The translations under genes were made by a program, and so were the position numbers. Below, one piece after another: positions 10,005-18,618 of a DNA stretch of 64,000 nucleotides. The notes under the pieces were generated by a model that was given only the letters and a program-made list of their open reading frames with translations, ran no database searches and was not told the DNA's origin. This DNA comes from Mammaliicoccus vitulinus (lineage in GTDB: Bacteria; Bacillota; Bacilli; Staphylococcales; Staphylococcaceae): positions 868,001 to 932,000 of the forward strand of contig NZ_CP118974.1 of NCBI RefSeq assembly GCF_029024305.1, written 5' to 3'. The number at the start of each line of letters is the position of its first letter. The stretch's first letter is position 1.

Positions 10005-10520
10005 ATGAGTAAAAAAGTAGCAGCAGTTGTAACAGATTTATTTGAAGATGTTGAATTAACAAGCCCACAAAAAGCACTTACTGACGCTGGACATGAAGTT
10101 GTCGTTATTGGTGAAGAAAAAGGTAAAGAAATCACTGGTAAAAAAGGCGAAAAAGTTAAAGTTGACTTAGGTATAGAAGAAGCAAATGCTGCAGATTATG
10201 ATGCAGTCTTAATTCCTGGCGGTTTCTCACCAGATATATTACGTGGAGATGAACAAGGTCGATTTGGCGAATTTGTTAAACATTTCGTACAAAATGAAAA
10301 ACCATCATTTGCAATTTGTCATGGACCACAACTCTTAATAGATACTGATTTATTAAAAGGAAAAACTGTAACAAGTTTCTTATCTGTCCGTAAAGATTTA
10401 CAAAACGCAGGTGCAAAAGTTGTTGACGAATCTGTAGTCGTAGACAGTGGCATTGTCACAAGTCGAACTCCAGATGACTTAGAAGACTTTAACCGTGAAT
10501 CACTTGCATTGCTTCAATAA
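10005..10520 (+). CDS. DJ-1/PfpI family protein (YfkM-like)
   Basis: 171 residues. The nucleophile elbow is visible as AICHGPQLL (C105, H106), with the acidic partner in FEDVE near residue 13-17. These enzymes act as deglycase, glyoxalase or chaperone-like stress proteins; B. subtilis YfkM is general stress protein 18. Good RBS AAAGGAAGAG. A repeat element follows the stop. Confidence 0.9.
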   Translation: MSKKVAAVVTDLFEDVELTSPQKALTDAGHEVVVIGEEKGKEITGKKGEKVKVDLGIEEANAADYDAVLIPGGFSPDILRGDEQGRFGEFVKHFVQNEKPSFAICHGPQLLIDTDLLKGKTVTSFLSVRKDLQNAGAKVVDESVVVDSGIVTSRTPDDLEDFNRESLALLQ

Positions 10521-10563
10521 ATGCTTTTCATGAGTCTGGGACATAAATAACCATTCTCAAAAT

Positions 10564-10605
10564 AAAAGATCTCTTCATTAGTTAAGTCTAGTGAAGAGAT
10601 CTTTT
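10564..10605. terminator. Hairpin terminator inside R1
   Basis: AAAAGATCTCTTCA paired with TGAAGAGATCTTTT across a 14-base loop. The same hairpin arms recur at 41523-41568, so it is part of the repeat family as well as the likely terminator of the DJ-1 gene. Confidence 0.8.
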
Positions 10606-10785
10606 ATGTTTTAAAATCTTACGATTTTGAAAGTGCATGCTTGCCTGTGGTTGCTTTATGAATATGGTTCGAGCCTGTTGTCGCGCGCGGCATACTATTC
10701 CCCCGGGCGTCAGCACTTTACAAAATCGTGAGGAACATTCATATTTTTTATATTTTTTCGTTTGTTCTTTTAAGCACAAGCTGTA

Positions 10786-10895
10786 TGTTGCAAGACTGAT
10801 CAAACAAGCAACATAGGAGGTCTGTATGTTGCAAGACTGATCAAACAAGCAACATAGGAAGTCCGAAAGTTGCAAGACTTACCAAACAAGCAACA
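10786..10895. repeat. 41-bp tandem hairpin repeat, 2.7 units
   Basis: Units start at 10786, 10827 and 10868. Each has a 28-base imperfect palindrome with outer arms TGTTG and CAACA (AGTTG in the third) around an 18-base middle that starts CAAG and ends ACAAG, then a 13-base linker TAGGAGGTCTGTA. Same period and layout as the array at 52622, but with different arms. Confidence 0.8.
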
Positions 10896-10942
10896 TTTAG
10901 CCCAGACACCGCTCCCTCGACAGACCCAAACCTTATACAATT

Positions 10943-10981
10943 AAAAAAGCAGTGAGTCTTACGAGCAAGACTTACTGCTTT
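10943..10981 (-). terminator. Terminator of cidC
   Basis: Inverted repeat AAAGCAGTAAGTCTT...AAGACTCACTGCTTT (one mismatch) followed by TTTTTAA on the minus strand, just past the cidC stop. Confidence 0.85.
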
Positions 10982-10994
10982 ATTTGTTAATATT

Positions 10995-12728
10995 CTAGAA
11001 GAATCTTCTGATTAATGTTTTTAGTGGTGGCATTTTTTCTAGTCTATTTTCTTCTAAAGCTGTTCTAATTTCAAATTTAGCGTATCCTTTAGCTTCGTCC
11101 CAAATGATTTTACCTGGTAGTGGGGCTGCTTCAGGATCAACTTTTACGTTTACGATAACTGGTTTGTTCGCGTTTTTAGCTTTTTCTAGTGTTGGTGCTA
11201 TGTCTTCAACATCAACGACGTTATAACCAATACCGCCACAACTGTCAGCGAATTTAGCGAAATCAATATCACCTAAATCAATTGCATACTCTAATTCTCC
11301 AGCTGCTTGTTGCTCATATTTTATGAAAGCTAATTCTTGGTTATTTAGTACGACAACTATAATCGGCAGTTTATATAACACTGCTGTTACAAAATCTTGC
11401 ATAACCATTGCCAAACCTCCATCGCCTGTTATGGCAATAGCTTGTTTATCAGGATTTGCTATTTTACTAGCTATTGCGCCGGGTAAGGCACATCCCATTG
11501 TTCCTAACCAAGAGGATGTTATGAACTGATGATTATGACCAAGTTGTAAATATCTTGTACTCCATACTGTTGAAGTACCGACATCTACTGAGAAAACAGT
11601 ATCATCAGTAGAAATTTTTTCAATTTCAGCCATTAATAATTCAGGGCGTATAGGTTTACTTGTATCATTACGATCTTCTTCTAACCATTTGTTCCAAGAT
11701 TTCATGTTTTCTTGACATGCTTTCAAAAATTTACGGTCATTAACTTCATGACTTGCTTGAGTTAAGGAAGCTAATACATTTTTTGTATCACCAATTAAAC
11801 CAACATCGACATTAAATCTATTTCCTATATTTGATCGATTAATGTCTATTTGAATACATGGGATATCCTTGTCTGGTAAGTAGTCTACATAAGGATAATT
11901 TGTACCAACTAGAATTAATAAATCAGCATCTTTTGAAGCTTCAAATGCTGGCTTAGTCCCGATTTTTCCTAAGTTACCCATAAAATTAGGATGCTTATCA
12001 GGTATAATACCTTTAGCTGGTAAAGTAATAAGTCCAGGTGCATCGATATGGTCTAAAAAGTCTAAAAGTTCATTTTTAGCATTTTTGGCGCCAACGCCAG
12101 TTAACACGACTGGTTTCTCACTTTTATTTATTAATTCCACTGCTTTTGCAATGTCTTCATCTTCAGCGTATGTTACGGCATTTTCAAATTTGTAGGTTTC
12201 CATTGGGACCATATCTTCAATTTTTTCGTCTAATACGTCACTTGGAATTGTTAATACTGCTACACCTTTTTTAGCATATGCTGTTTTAATCGCTTCATCC
12301 ACAATTTCGTGAACATTTTCAGCAGATTCCAGTTGTTTATTGTAAACAGCTACATCGTCAAAAAGAGCTGTTAGATTAACTTCTTGGAAGAACTTAGTGC
12401 CTAATAATTTTGAATCAGTTTGTCCTGCTAAGACAAGCATAGGGACGTTATCCATTTTAGCGTCATACATACCATTTAACATATGTATCGCTCCAGGACC
12501 ACCTATACTTAAAGCGACAGCCAATTTGCCTGTTAACTTAGCATAGCTACTCGCTGCTAATGCAGCAACTTCTTCGTGTCTGACGCCATAGAATTTGATA
12601 TTATCTTCTTCTTTTTTTAGAGCATCTACAACTTTATCTATAGAATCACCAGGGATACCATATACATGATCAACCTGCCAATTTTTCAAAACTTTAACAA
12701 GTGCATGGTTTGCTTTTATTTTCGCCAT
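10995..12728 (-). CDS. cidC: Pyruvate oxidase (CidC/PoxB type)
   Basis: Thiamine diphosphate and FAD enzyme that turns pyruvate into acetate plus CO2, passing electrons to menaquinone. 577 residues with the three domains of the family: N-terminal pyrimidine-binding (YGIPGDSIDKVVDAL, catalytic Glu in RHEEVAALAA), central FAD domain, and C-terminal TPP motif GDGGLAMVMQDF...VVVLNNQ. In S. aureus cidC follows cidAB; here no cidA or cidB is adjacent. The C-terminal helix (TLIRRFF) fits membrane association in this family. Confidence 0.9.
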   Translation of the reverse strand: MAKIKANHALVKVLKNWQVDHVYGIPGDSIDKVVDALKKEEDNIKFYGVRHEEVAALAASSYAKLTGKLAVALSIGGPGAIHMLNGMYDAKMDNVPMLVLAGQTDSKLLGTKFFQEVNLTALFDDVAVYNKQLESAENVHEIVDEAIKTAYAKKGVAVLTIPSDVLDEKIEDMVPMETYKFENAVTYAEDEDIAKAVELINKSEKPVVLTGVGAKNAKNELLDFLDHIDAPGLITLPAKGIIPDKHPNFMGNLGKIGTKPAFEASKDADLLILVGTNYPYVDYLPDKDIPCIQIDINRSNIGNRFNVDVGLIGDTKNVLASLTQASHEVNDRKFLKACQENMKSWNKWLEEDRNDTSKPIRPELLMAEIEKISTDDTVFSVDVGTSTVWSTRYLQLGHNHQFITSSWLGTMGCALPGAIASKIANPDKQAIAITGDGGLAMVMQDFVTAVLYKLPIIVVVLNNQELAFIKYEQQAAGELEYAIDLGDIDFAKFADSCGGIGYNVVDVEDIAPTLEKAKNANKPVIVNVKVDPEAAPLPGKIIWDEAKGYAKFEIRTALEENRLEKMPPLKTLIRRFF

Positions 12729-12890
12729 TTTAAAATCCTCCTTATAATTAAACTATACCCAAATACGCTAAAGGTTATACGTTGTTATAAGACTCTGGAC
12801 TGATTTTGTTGTTTTTAAGTAAAAAGAAGTGTTTAAAATACATATTACAAGCTATAATGATGTAAGAAATACTAATAAGGGAGAATAAAG

Positions 12891-13709
12891 ATGGGGCTAT
12901 TTAAAAATAAGAAGCGTGATATTCCACAACCTAATTCTCAAGAAGAAGTTCAATATAGAAGATATCAGCACTATTATCAAGAACCAGTGCAACCAAGAAA
13001 AAGAAAACGAGTATCTAAACTATTTGGTTTTATTACAATACTCATAATACTCATTATTGCGTTTTATCTGGCAGTAATGTACATGTGGTCAAGAACTTCT
13101 GATGTAGATGAATTAGTTAAAATAGAAGATAAACCTGCATATGTTCATGTTGAAGATATGCCTGATTACACTAAAAATGCTTTTGTTGCTGTAGAAGACA
13201 AAAGGTATTACGATCACGAAGGTATAGATTTAAGAGGTGTATCTCGTGCGCTTGCAGTTAGTTTAAAAAATGGAGAATTAACGCAAGGTGGTAGTACAAT
13301 TACACAACAAGTCGTAAAAAATTATTTTTACTCTAATGAATCTCAATTAACAAGAAAAGTTAAAGAAATGTTTGTTGCAAAGCGTGTAGAAGATAAATAT
13401 AGTAAAAATGATATTTTAAGTTACTACGTGAATAACATTTACTTTGGAGAGAACAATTATACGATTGAAGAAGCGGCGAATTATTACTTTGGTGCAACAG
13501 TAAATAAGAATAATCAGAACTTACCTCAAGTATCTGTATTGCAAAGTGCAATTTTAGCAAGTGTTGTTAACGCACCGTCTAATTTTGATATTAACAATAT
13601 TAGCGATAGTTATATGACAAGAATTAAAACGACACTAGAAAAAATGAAACAACAAAATTATATTTCTGATTCTGAGTATACACAAGCTATAAATGAATTG
13701 AATCAATAA
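12891..13709 (+). CDS. sgtB: Monofunctional peptidoglycan glycosyltransferase
   Basis: Polymerises lipid II into glycan strands on the outer face of the membrane. 272 residues: basic cytoplasmic N-terminus, one transmembrane helix (about 45-65), then the GT51 domain with catalytic E102-D103 in VEDKRYYDHEG and the motifs GGSTITQQVVKN and NNIYFGE. No transpeptidase domain. VraSR is known to induce sgtB in S. aureus, a link with the operon at the left of the window, though no operator was identified here. Confidence 0.95.
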   Translation: MGLFKNKKRDIPQPNSQEEVQYRRYQHYYQEPVQPRKRKRVSKLFGFITILIILIIAFYLAVMYMWSRTSDVDELVKIEDKPAYVHVEDMPDYTKNAFVAVEDKRYYDHEGIDLRGVSRALAVSLKNGELTQGGSTITQQVVKNYFYSNESQLTRKVKEMFVAKRVEDKYSKNDILSYYVNNIYFGENNYTIEEAANYYFGATVNKNNQNLPQVSVLQSAILASVVNAPSNFDINNISDSYMTRIKTTLEKMKQQNYISDSEYTQAINELNQ

Positions 13710-13711
13710 AT

Positions 13712-13759
13712 AAACACACTGAGTTAAGTGATTAAACTTTTAAACTCAGTGTGTTTTAT
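13712..13759 (+). terminator. Terminator after sgtB
   Basis: Arms AAACACACTGAGTT and AACTCAGTGTGTTT around a loop of about 16 bases, followed by a short T run. Confidence 0.85.
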
Positions 13760-13792
13760 TGTATCCTATATATATGTGTGGAGGGATGTAAA

Positions 13793-14596
13793 GTGCTTAA
13801 AATTACTAAAATTGAAGTGCAGAAGAAAAACAAAGAGCGTCTAAATTTATTTATAAATAATGAATTTGAAATGGGTATTGATCAAGCTACATACATCTAC
13901 TTTAATTTAAAAAAAGATTTAGAACTAACGAAAAGCAAGTTACAAGAAATTAAAGATTATGACCAATATAGACAAGCGCTAAATCAAGCGATTGTATACT
14001 TATCTCATAAGAAGAGAACGAAATTAGAAATCGAGAAATATTTAGCGGATAAAGAATACTCTATAGATTTAATTTCTCAAGTAATAGATTACTGTGAATC
14101 TAATAAATACATAAATCACGAAGATTATATCGAAAGTTTAAAGAACACAATATTGAAGACAACTGACAAAGGTCCAGATCATTTTGAAAGAGTTGCTAAA
14201 GAAAAAGGGATAGAAGCAGATTTAATTTTCACATATAAAGAAAAATTTGAAATGGAAATGGCAGAAGATCGAATTCCCGAAATTGCAAAAAAAATTATGC
14301 AAAAAAAGAAACAACCTCCAAATCGGCTTAAACAATCAATTGTTCAAACGTTACAACAAAGAGGATATGCTTTTTCACTAATAAATGAGCATCTATCGGA
14401 TTTAAACATTGAACCGACATCTGACAATGTAGAAAATATTTTGATGAAAGATTTAGAAAAGGTATATAATAAATATCAAAAGAAATATAATGGATATGAA
14501 CTTAAATCTCACGTAATTCAAGCTTTAATTAGAAAAGGGTATACTTTTGATATGATTAATGACAAATTAAGAGAAAGTGGTATTGTAGATGAATAA
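13793..14596 (+). CDS. recX: RecX, regulator of RecA
   Basis: Binds RecA filaments and limits recombinase activity. 267 residues of repeated three-helix units (RTKLEIEKYLADKEYSIDLI and later copies), typical of the long Firmicutes RecX. The GTG at 13793 was chosen because GGAGGG lies at 13780-13785 and the protein then begins MLKITKIEVQ; upstream in-frame codons would fall in the terminator region. Overlaps the YfhH gene by 8 bases. B. subtilis yfhG-yfhH has the same pairing. Confidence 0.9.
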   Translation: MLKITKIEVQKKNKERLNLFINNEFEMGIDQATYIYFNLKKDLELTKSKLQEIKDYDQYRQALNQAIVYLSHKKRTKLEIEKYLADKEYSIDLISQVIDYCESNKYINHEDYIESLKNTILKTTDKGPDHFERVAKEKGIEADLIFTYKEKFEMEMAEDRIPEIAKKIMQKKKQPPNRLKQSIVQTLQQRGYAFSLINEHLSDLNIEPTSDNVENILMKDLEKVYNKYQKKYNGYELKSHVIQALIRKGYTFDMINDKLRESGIVDE

Positions 14597-14906
14597 TGAT
14601 AAAAAATTAGTAGAAATGAATGAATACGAACTTAAAACGGTCATCGCGGAATATAGAGAAAAGATGAGAAAATCAGAAATGATGGGTATACTAAATGAAT
14701 ATGAAGTTTATAAAAGAAAAGCGCTCATAGCAGAAAGTTACCTTGTAGATACTTCTAAAATAGAAGTAGGAAAAGTATATGGTTTAGTAGGTGACACACC
14801 TAGCTACTTTAAAGTAGAAAGAATAAATGGTGTATTTGCTTGGGGATTTAGATTAAAAGGTTCAAAAATTGAAGAAGGCATTCCTGTAAGTCTTCTACAA
14901 CTATAA
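14589..14906 (+). CDS. YfhH (DUF1811) protein
   Basis: 105 residues. N-terminal helical hairpin (MNEYELKTVIAEYREKMRKS) and a C-terminal beta-rich SH3-like part (VGKVYGLVGDTPSYFKVERI). Coupled to recX by overlap. Function unknown; the recX-yfhH pairing is conserved in Firmicutes. Confidence 0.85.
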   Translation: MNNDKKLVEMNEYELKTVIAEYREKMRKSEMMGILNEYEVYKRKALIAESYLVDTSKIEVGKVYGLVGDTPSYFKVERINGVFAWGFRLKGSKIEEGIPVSLLQL

Positions 14907-14918
14907 TGGTGGTGCAGA

Positions 14919-16466
14919 ATGACACAGCAAATATTACTAAGAGTTGTAAACGCAACTAAATATTACTACGAAAATAAACAACAAAATAAATTTAAATCAT
15001 TATTCAAGTTAAAACATTTGAACAAAAATATCGTGCTAAAAAATGTAACTGTTCATTTATATAGAGGTGAAGTACTGGGTATTATCGGTGATCACGAATC
15101 AGGTAAAGAAATGATTAGTAAGCTGATGATTAAAGAAGTAGCACCTAATTTAGGTAAAGTAAGGAACAATGAACAAACATTTTTAGCAGATGTTGCTCAT
15201 AAATCAGAAGACCATCAAACACTCAATGAAATGGTAATTAGAACTTTGAGCTTATCGGGTGTTAGCGTTAGAGATATTCCTACAATTCAAAGACAAATTT
15301 TAAGCTTTGCAAAGTTAAGCGATAAAGGTTCAAAGACTTGCCAAGAAATAGATGAAGCAGAATATGCTCAATTATTAATAAGTATTGCCAAGTATATGAG
15401 ACCAACAGTAGCAATTTTCACGAATATTATTCAATATTTAGATGAATACTATCAAAAAAGATTCAATGAATTTTTAAATGAGCAGAAAGAATATGATAGA
15501 GCGGCTGTATTAATAGATGATCATTTACATTCAATTGAAAAAATGAGTAATTATCTTATTTGGTTAACGTATGGTCAAGTTAGAAAAGAAGGTACGGTTA
15601 AAGAAGTATTGACTTTTTATCGTGATTATCAAAAGAAATACAATCAAATTCAAGATAAAAACCAAAAAGAATTATATGATTTGAAATGGAAAATATCTAA
15701 GCAAGAATTACCAGTTGCACAAGGTGGAGGATATAAAAGAATGCGTAAATATCAATATGGACGAATTCCTAAGTCCATTGAGAAAATGATATTTTACGGC
15801 ATTACATTTTTAATTGGTGCAACTTTAGCAGCGTTATTTATGTTTGTAGGTGTAGGTAACTCTCAGACTGATAAAGAAGTAACAACTAAACAAGTCATCA
15901 CGACGAATAGTGAACCTAAATACATAGATAAATCTGCTTATGTTCTATCTTTAAAGCATGATACTGAACTAACGCCTTCATCTAACGGAGAAAAAATGAA
16001 AGTACCACAATATAGCTTTTTAGATGTAACTGGAGAGAATCAATCAAACTATAGACTCGAAGTAGATGATAAAGCCTATATATCTAAGAAGAACAATTTG
16101 TATTTCTTTAATCCAGCAGGACTTTATGAAGATGTTGATTGGGCGGATTTAGAAGATTATGTTGATGGTAGTTACTTAAACTATATAGATTTTTACAACA
16201 GCTTTATGCATAAAAGTCATAAACAAGTTTCAGAAACGATAACAGCTGATAAGGCTAACCGTTTCAATGAACAAATGGAAGGTCAAAAAGTGCATATGGT
16301 TTTCAATAGTGATAACGTATTAACTGGTTTTACTTTTGACATTAAAGATAAACAAAAACTGATTGATAAATTTAATATTACAAGTGATACTTGGGTAGTA
16401 AAATCTAAAGATGGATTTATGATAGCAGATTTAGAAGAAAATAAATGGATATTTATTCAATTGTAG
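14919..16466 (+). CDS. TagH-like protein with degenerate ABC ATPase domain
   Basis: 515 residues: an N-terminal domain aligning with ABC ATPases of the TagH type (1-235), a transmembrane helix (about 290-312) and an extracellular region of about 200 residues with SH3-like features. Every ATPase motif is damaged. Walker A is GDHESGKE (57-64, Glu replaces Ser/Thr), the signature stretch is CQEIDEAEYAQ (141-151), Walker B is PTVAIFTNI (162-170, no Asp-Glu), and the H-loop position is Asp (201). It sits 12 bases after yfhH and 9 before a six-helix permease-like gene. Probably non-hydrolysing; a scaffold or regulator role is inference. Confidence 0.8.
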   Translation: MTQQILLRVVNATKYYYENKQQNKFKSLFKLKHLNKNIVLKNVTVHLYRGEVLGIIGDHESGKEMISKLMIKEVAPNLGKVRNNEQTFLADVAHKSEDHQTLNEMVIRTLSLSGVSVRDIPTIQRQILSFAKLSDKGSKTCQEIDEAEYAQLLISIAKYMRPTVAIFTNIIQYLDEYYQKRFNEFLNEQKEYDRAAVLIDDHLHSIEKMSNYLIWLTYGQVRKEGTVKEVLTFYRDYQKKYNQIQDKNQKELYDLKWKISKQELPVAQGGGYKRMRKYQYGRIPKSIEKMIFYGITFLIGATLAALFMFVGVGNSQTDKEVTTKQVITTNSEPKYIDKSAYVLSLKHDTELTPSSNGEKMKVPQYSFLDVTGENQSNYRLEVDDKAYISKKNNLYFFNPAGLYEDVDWADLEDYVDGSYLNYIDFYNSFMHKSHKQVSETITADKANRFNEQMEGQKVHMVFNSDNVLTGFTFDIKDKQKLIDKFNITSDTWVVKSKDGFMIADLEENKWIFIQL

Positions 16467-16475
16467 GAGGACCAT

Positions 16476-17243
16476 ATGAACGAACTATTTGAACAACATA
16501 TTAAACATTTTCCACATATGATCAAATATTGCTTCTTTGAAGTTAAAAATCATTATAAATACTATTTATCTGCCTTTGCTATTATGTTGCTACTATTGTT
16601 AATCACCTATATTAAATTGATGATAAGTGACGCGATAGACGTAGAAAAATCAACTTCTTATTTTAAATTAATCGGACTTTTTTCTTATATGTGGATATTT
16701 TTATCGCTCTTTAATGCTGAAAAGACGGTTAGAAAACAAGGTGCTTTATACAATCGTTTATCAGTACCATATTACGTTGGTGCATCTGCTCAAGTGCTAC
16801 TCACGATGATTATATTTTTAATTATCGTGACAGTGACAGGCATTGTTTCAACGAGTACGACTAATATAATTGAAATCAATCATTTAGGGTTCTTTTATTA
16901 TTTAGTAATGGCATATATTTTACTTGTACCGATAGCTTCTATGATTGGTGTGCTTGGTAAGTATATGTATTCTACAAGATTTATCGTTTTTGGGTTATTA
17001 ATATTGTTATTGTTTATTGTTCCTATCTTGTACGTACCTGATAATATGTATGCAGTTTGGGTAAACGTATTAAAATTGAATCCGTTATTTTATATTATTA
17101 ATGGTTTTCAACAGTCAATGATTCTTGGGAATGCTTCAGTAACGAATTTACCGTATCATATACTGTTCTATTTTGAAGTAGCATTTATCTATTTAGCTTG
17201 GATAAACGTGAACAGAGCTTATAAAACAAAATATTTCAAATAA
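16476..17243 (+). CDS. ABC-2 type permease-like protein (TagG-like partner)
   Basis: 255 residues with six hydrophobic helices from about residue 30 to 245 in the pattern of ABC-2 polysaccharide exporters (TagG). A strong RBS (TAGGAGG) follows the stop of the degenerate ATPase gene, so the two are coexpressed. TagG proteins move teichoic acid across the membrane with an active TagH; with an inactive partner, active transport here is doubtful. Confidence 0.75.
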   Translation: MNELFEQHIKHFPHMIKYCFFEVKNHYKYYLSAFAIMLLLLLITYIKLMISDAIDVEKSTSYFKLIGLFSYMWIFLSLFNAEKTVRKQGALYNRLSVPYYVGASAQVLLTMIIFLIIVTVTGIVSTSTTNIIEINHLGFFYYLVMAYILLVPIASMIGVLGKYMYSTRFIVFGLLILLLFIVPILYVPDNMYAVWVNVLKLNPLFYIINGFQQSMILGNASVTNLPYHILFYFEVAFIYLAWINVNRAYKTKYFK

Positions 17244-17307
17244 AAAAATCTAGGAGATATGGCCTAGAAGTTTAAAAAGTAGTAGTTATTTTAAAAATTA
17301 AAAACAC

Positions 17308-17513
17308 GAATTTGGACGTAAATCTCAACTTAAAATAAATCACCCAATCCGTTGAAATCATTTTCGGATTGGGTGATTTTATATTTCTGATTTTGTAAAG
17401 TGCTGACGCCCGGGGGAATAGTATGTGAGAGAGACTACAGGCTCGAGCCATACCCCAGGCAAGCATGCACTTTTCAAAATCATTATAGTTTAGGACATTT
17501 ATGTCCCAGGATC
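17308..17513. repeat. Modular intergenic repeat, copy R2 (subfamily A)
   Basis: Between convergent genes. A degenerate left end (GAATTTGGACGTAAAT), hairpin with ATCACCCAATCCG arms (17337-17380), core palindrome 17389-17481 (GTGCTGACGCCCGGGGG ... GCATGCAC) and right end ACATTTATGTCCCAG. The gap 17244-17550 holds only this and a weak CTAGG...CCTAG hairpin after the permease gene. An open frame of about 90 codons across it has no RBS and is a repeat artefact. Confidence 0.8.
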
Positions 17514-17550
17514 GTGTTGTATTGAGAAGTGAAATAATCACTGTAATTCA

Positions 17551-18525
17551 TTATGCTTCTAGTTTTTTCATTAATTTTTCTTCAGTAAATACCCATCCGA
17601 TATATGAAGACGTTACTTTCATATCATCATCTAAATGTAATATTGCTACGAATGGATAGTGTCCATTTTTTAAATATCTCAAATCAATAAAGCGCAGTTC
17701 AGTCGTTTTTTTATCAATTCTAGTGACTTCCCAACGATAAATGGAACTAAAGCTTAAAAATGATCTTAAGTTTTCATCATGTTTTGCATAGGCCATAATA
17801 TGATCATTAGGGAATGATTGTCTTTTGAAAACATCATTAAACGCAACGTTACGGCCATAGCTTCGTCCGACATAATCATGTGTTTCTGTTTGTATCGCTA
17901 TTCGCCACTCCATAAACCTGATTGTTGGTGCAACGAATATTTTGACAGGATTATGTTCTTGTTGTATTTGTTTCAATGCTTGATTTTTAATCGCTTTTTG
18001 TAACATGAAACGCAATACATAATAAAATGCTAATAAGGCATATAATGTACCGAAAGCAATACTTGGATGAACACCAAGTGTCCAAAATAAAATCGCAACT
18101 AAGTGTGCTACAAAAATAATGGGATCAAAGGTATTGATAATACTTAACTGAATCCACTTATTAGATATAGGCCTTAGCGCTTGTGTACCATATGAGTTAA
18201 AGATATCAACAAAAACATGAAAGAATACAGCAAACTGTGTCCACAACCAAATATGCAAAACATCTACCCCTGGAAATATAACGAAAATTAGAAAGGTTAG
18301 AATTAAGGGCCATAATAGTGTGAAAGGAATGGAATGTGTTATACCTCTATGGTTCTTAACGTATATTGCATTATTTTTAAATTTCAAGACAGTATCTATA
18401 TCGGGTATTTGAGATCCAATCATAATACCCGTTGCAACTGCAGTAAATGTAGGTGTAACATTTGGGTCTAATGTCGCAAGACCCGTCAATGCAACGCCCA
18501 TAACAACATGTGTACCAGTATCCAT
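17551..18525 (-). CDS. YfhP-type membrane-bound metal-dependent hydrolase
   Basis: 324 residues. N-terminal MDTGTHVVMG with the metal-binding His, then a second His pair in HRGITHS, the LexA-binding/YdjM-type membrane hydrolase pattern; several hydrophobic helices up to about residue 190 and a soluble C-terminal region. The start at 18525 is chosen for the conserved MDTGTH beginning and an AAAGTGGTG RBS. Function is not established. Divergent from mutY, as yfhP-yfhQ neighbours in B. subtilis. Confidence 0.85.
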   Translation of the reverse strand: MDTGTHVVMGVALTGLATLDPNVTPTFTAVATGIMIGSQIPDIDTVLKFKNNAIYVKNHRGITHSIPFTLLWPLILTFLIFVIFPGVDVLHIWLWTQFAVFFHVFVDIFNSYGTQALRPISNKWIQLSIINTFDPIIFVAHLVAILFWTLGVHPSIAFGTLYALLAFYYVLRFMLQKAIKNQALKQIQQEHNPVKIFVAPTIRFMEWRIAIQTETHDYVGRSYGRNVAFNDVFKRQSFPNDHIMAYAKHDENLRSFLSFSSIYRWEVTRIDKKTTELRFIDLRYLKNGHYPFVAILHLDDDMKVTSSYIGWVFTEEKLMKKLEA

Positions 18526-18618
18526 AAAAATCACCACTTTACTTTAATCTATATGATATATATTATATAGCATAAGTATAGTAATCCGAAAGTAATTCAC
18601 AAGAAAGTAGTGTCATAA

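Larger units (their letters stand above)
10532..10908. repeat. Modular intergenic repeat, copy R1 (subfamily B)
   Basis: Fills the convergent gap between the DJ-1 gene and cidC. Parts in order: end sequence GAGTCTGGGACATAAAT at 10532-10548; hairpin with AGATCTCTTCA arms (10564-10605); core palindrome 10621-10729 (outer arms ACGATTTTG and CAAAATCGT, inner CCCCCGGGCGTCAGCAC); three 41-bp-type units (10786-10895); and a weak inverted end match ACATTTAGCCCAGACA ending near 10908. The loop of the core differs from the other copies. No credible gene is present. Confidence 0.8.

Noticed and set aside
10588-10875. Open frame of 95 codons in R1, with a similar frame at 52441-52629
   Set aside because: The shared peptide (ASMHFQNRKILK) comes from translating the conserved core palindrome. 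No RBS, and it crosses the hairpin and repeat units.
10532-10908. Insertion sequence
   Set aside because: Repeat copies carry end-like sequences but no transposase frame and are only about 200-380 bp; a non-autonomous element is possible, an IS is not.
17272-17541. Open frames in R2 and R4 sharing a peptide (PKMI[ST]TDWVIYFKL)
   Set aside because: They translate the ACCCAATCCG hairpin of the repeat; start sites and ends differ and there is no RBS.
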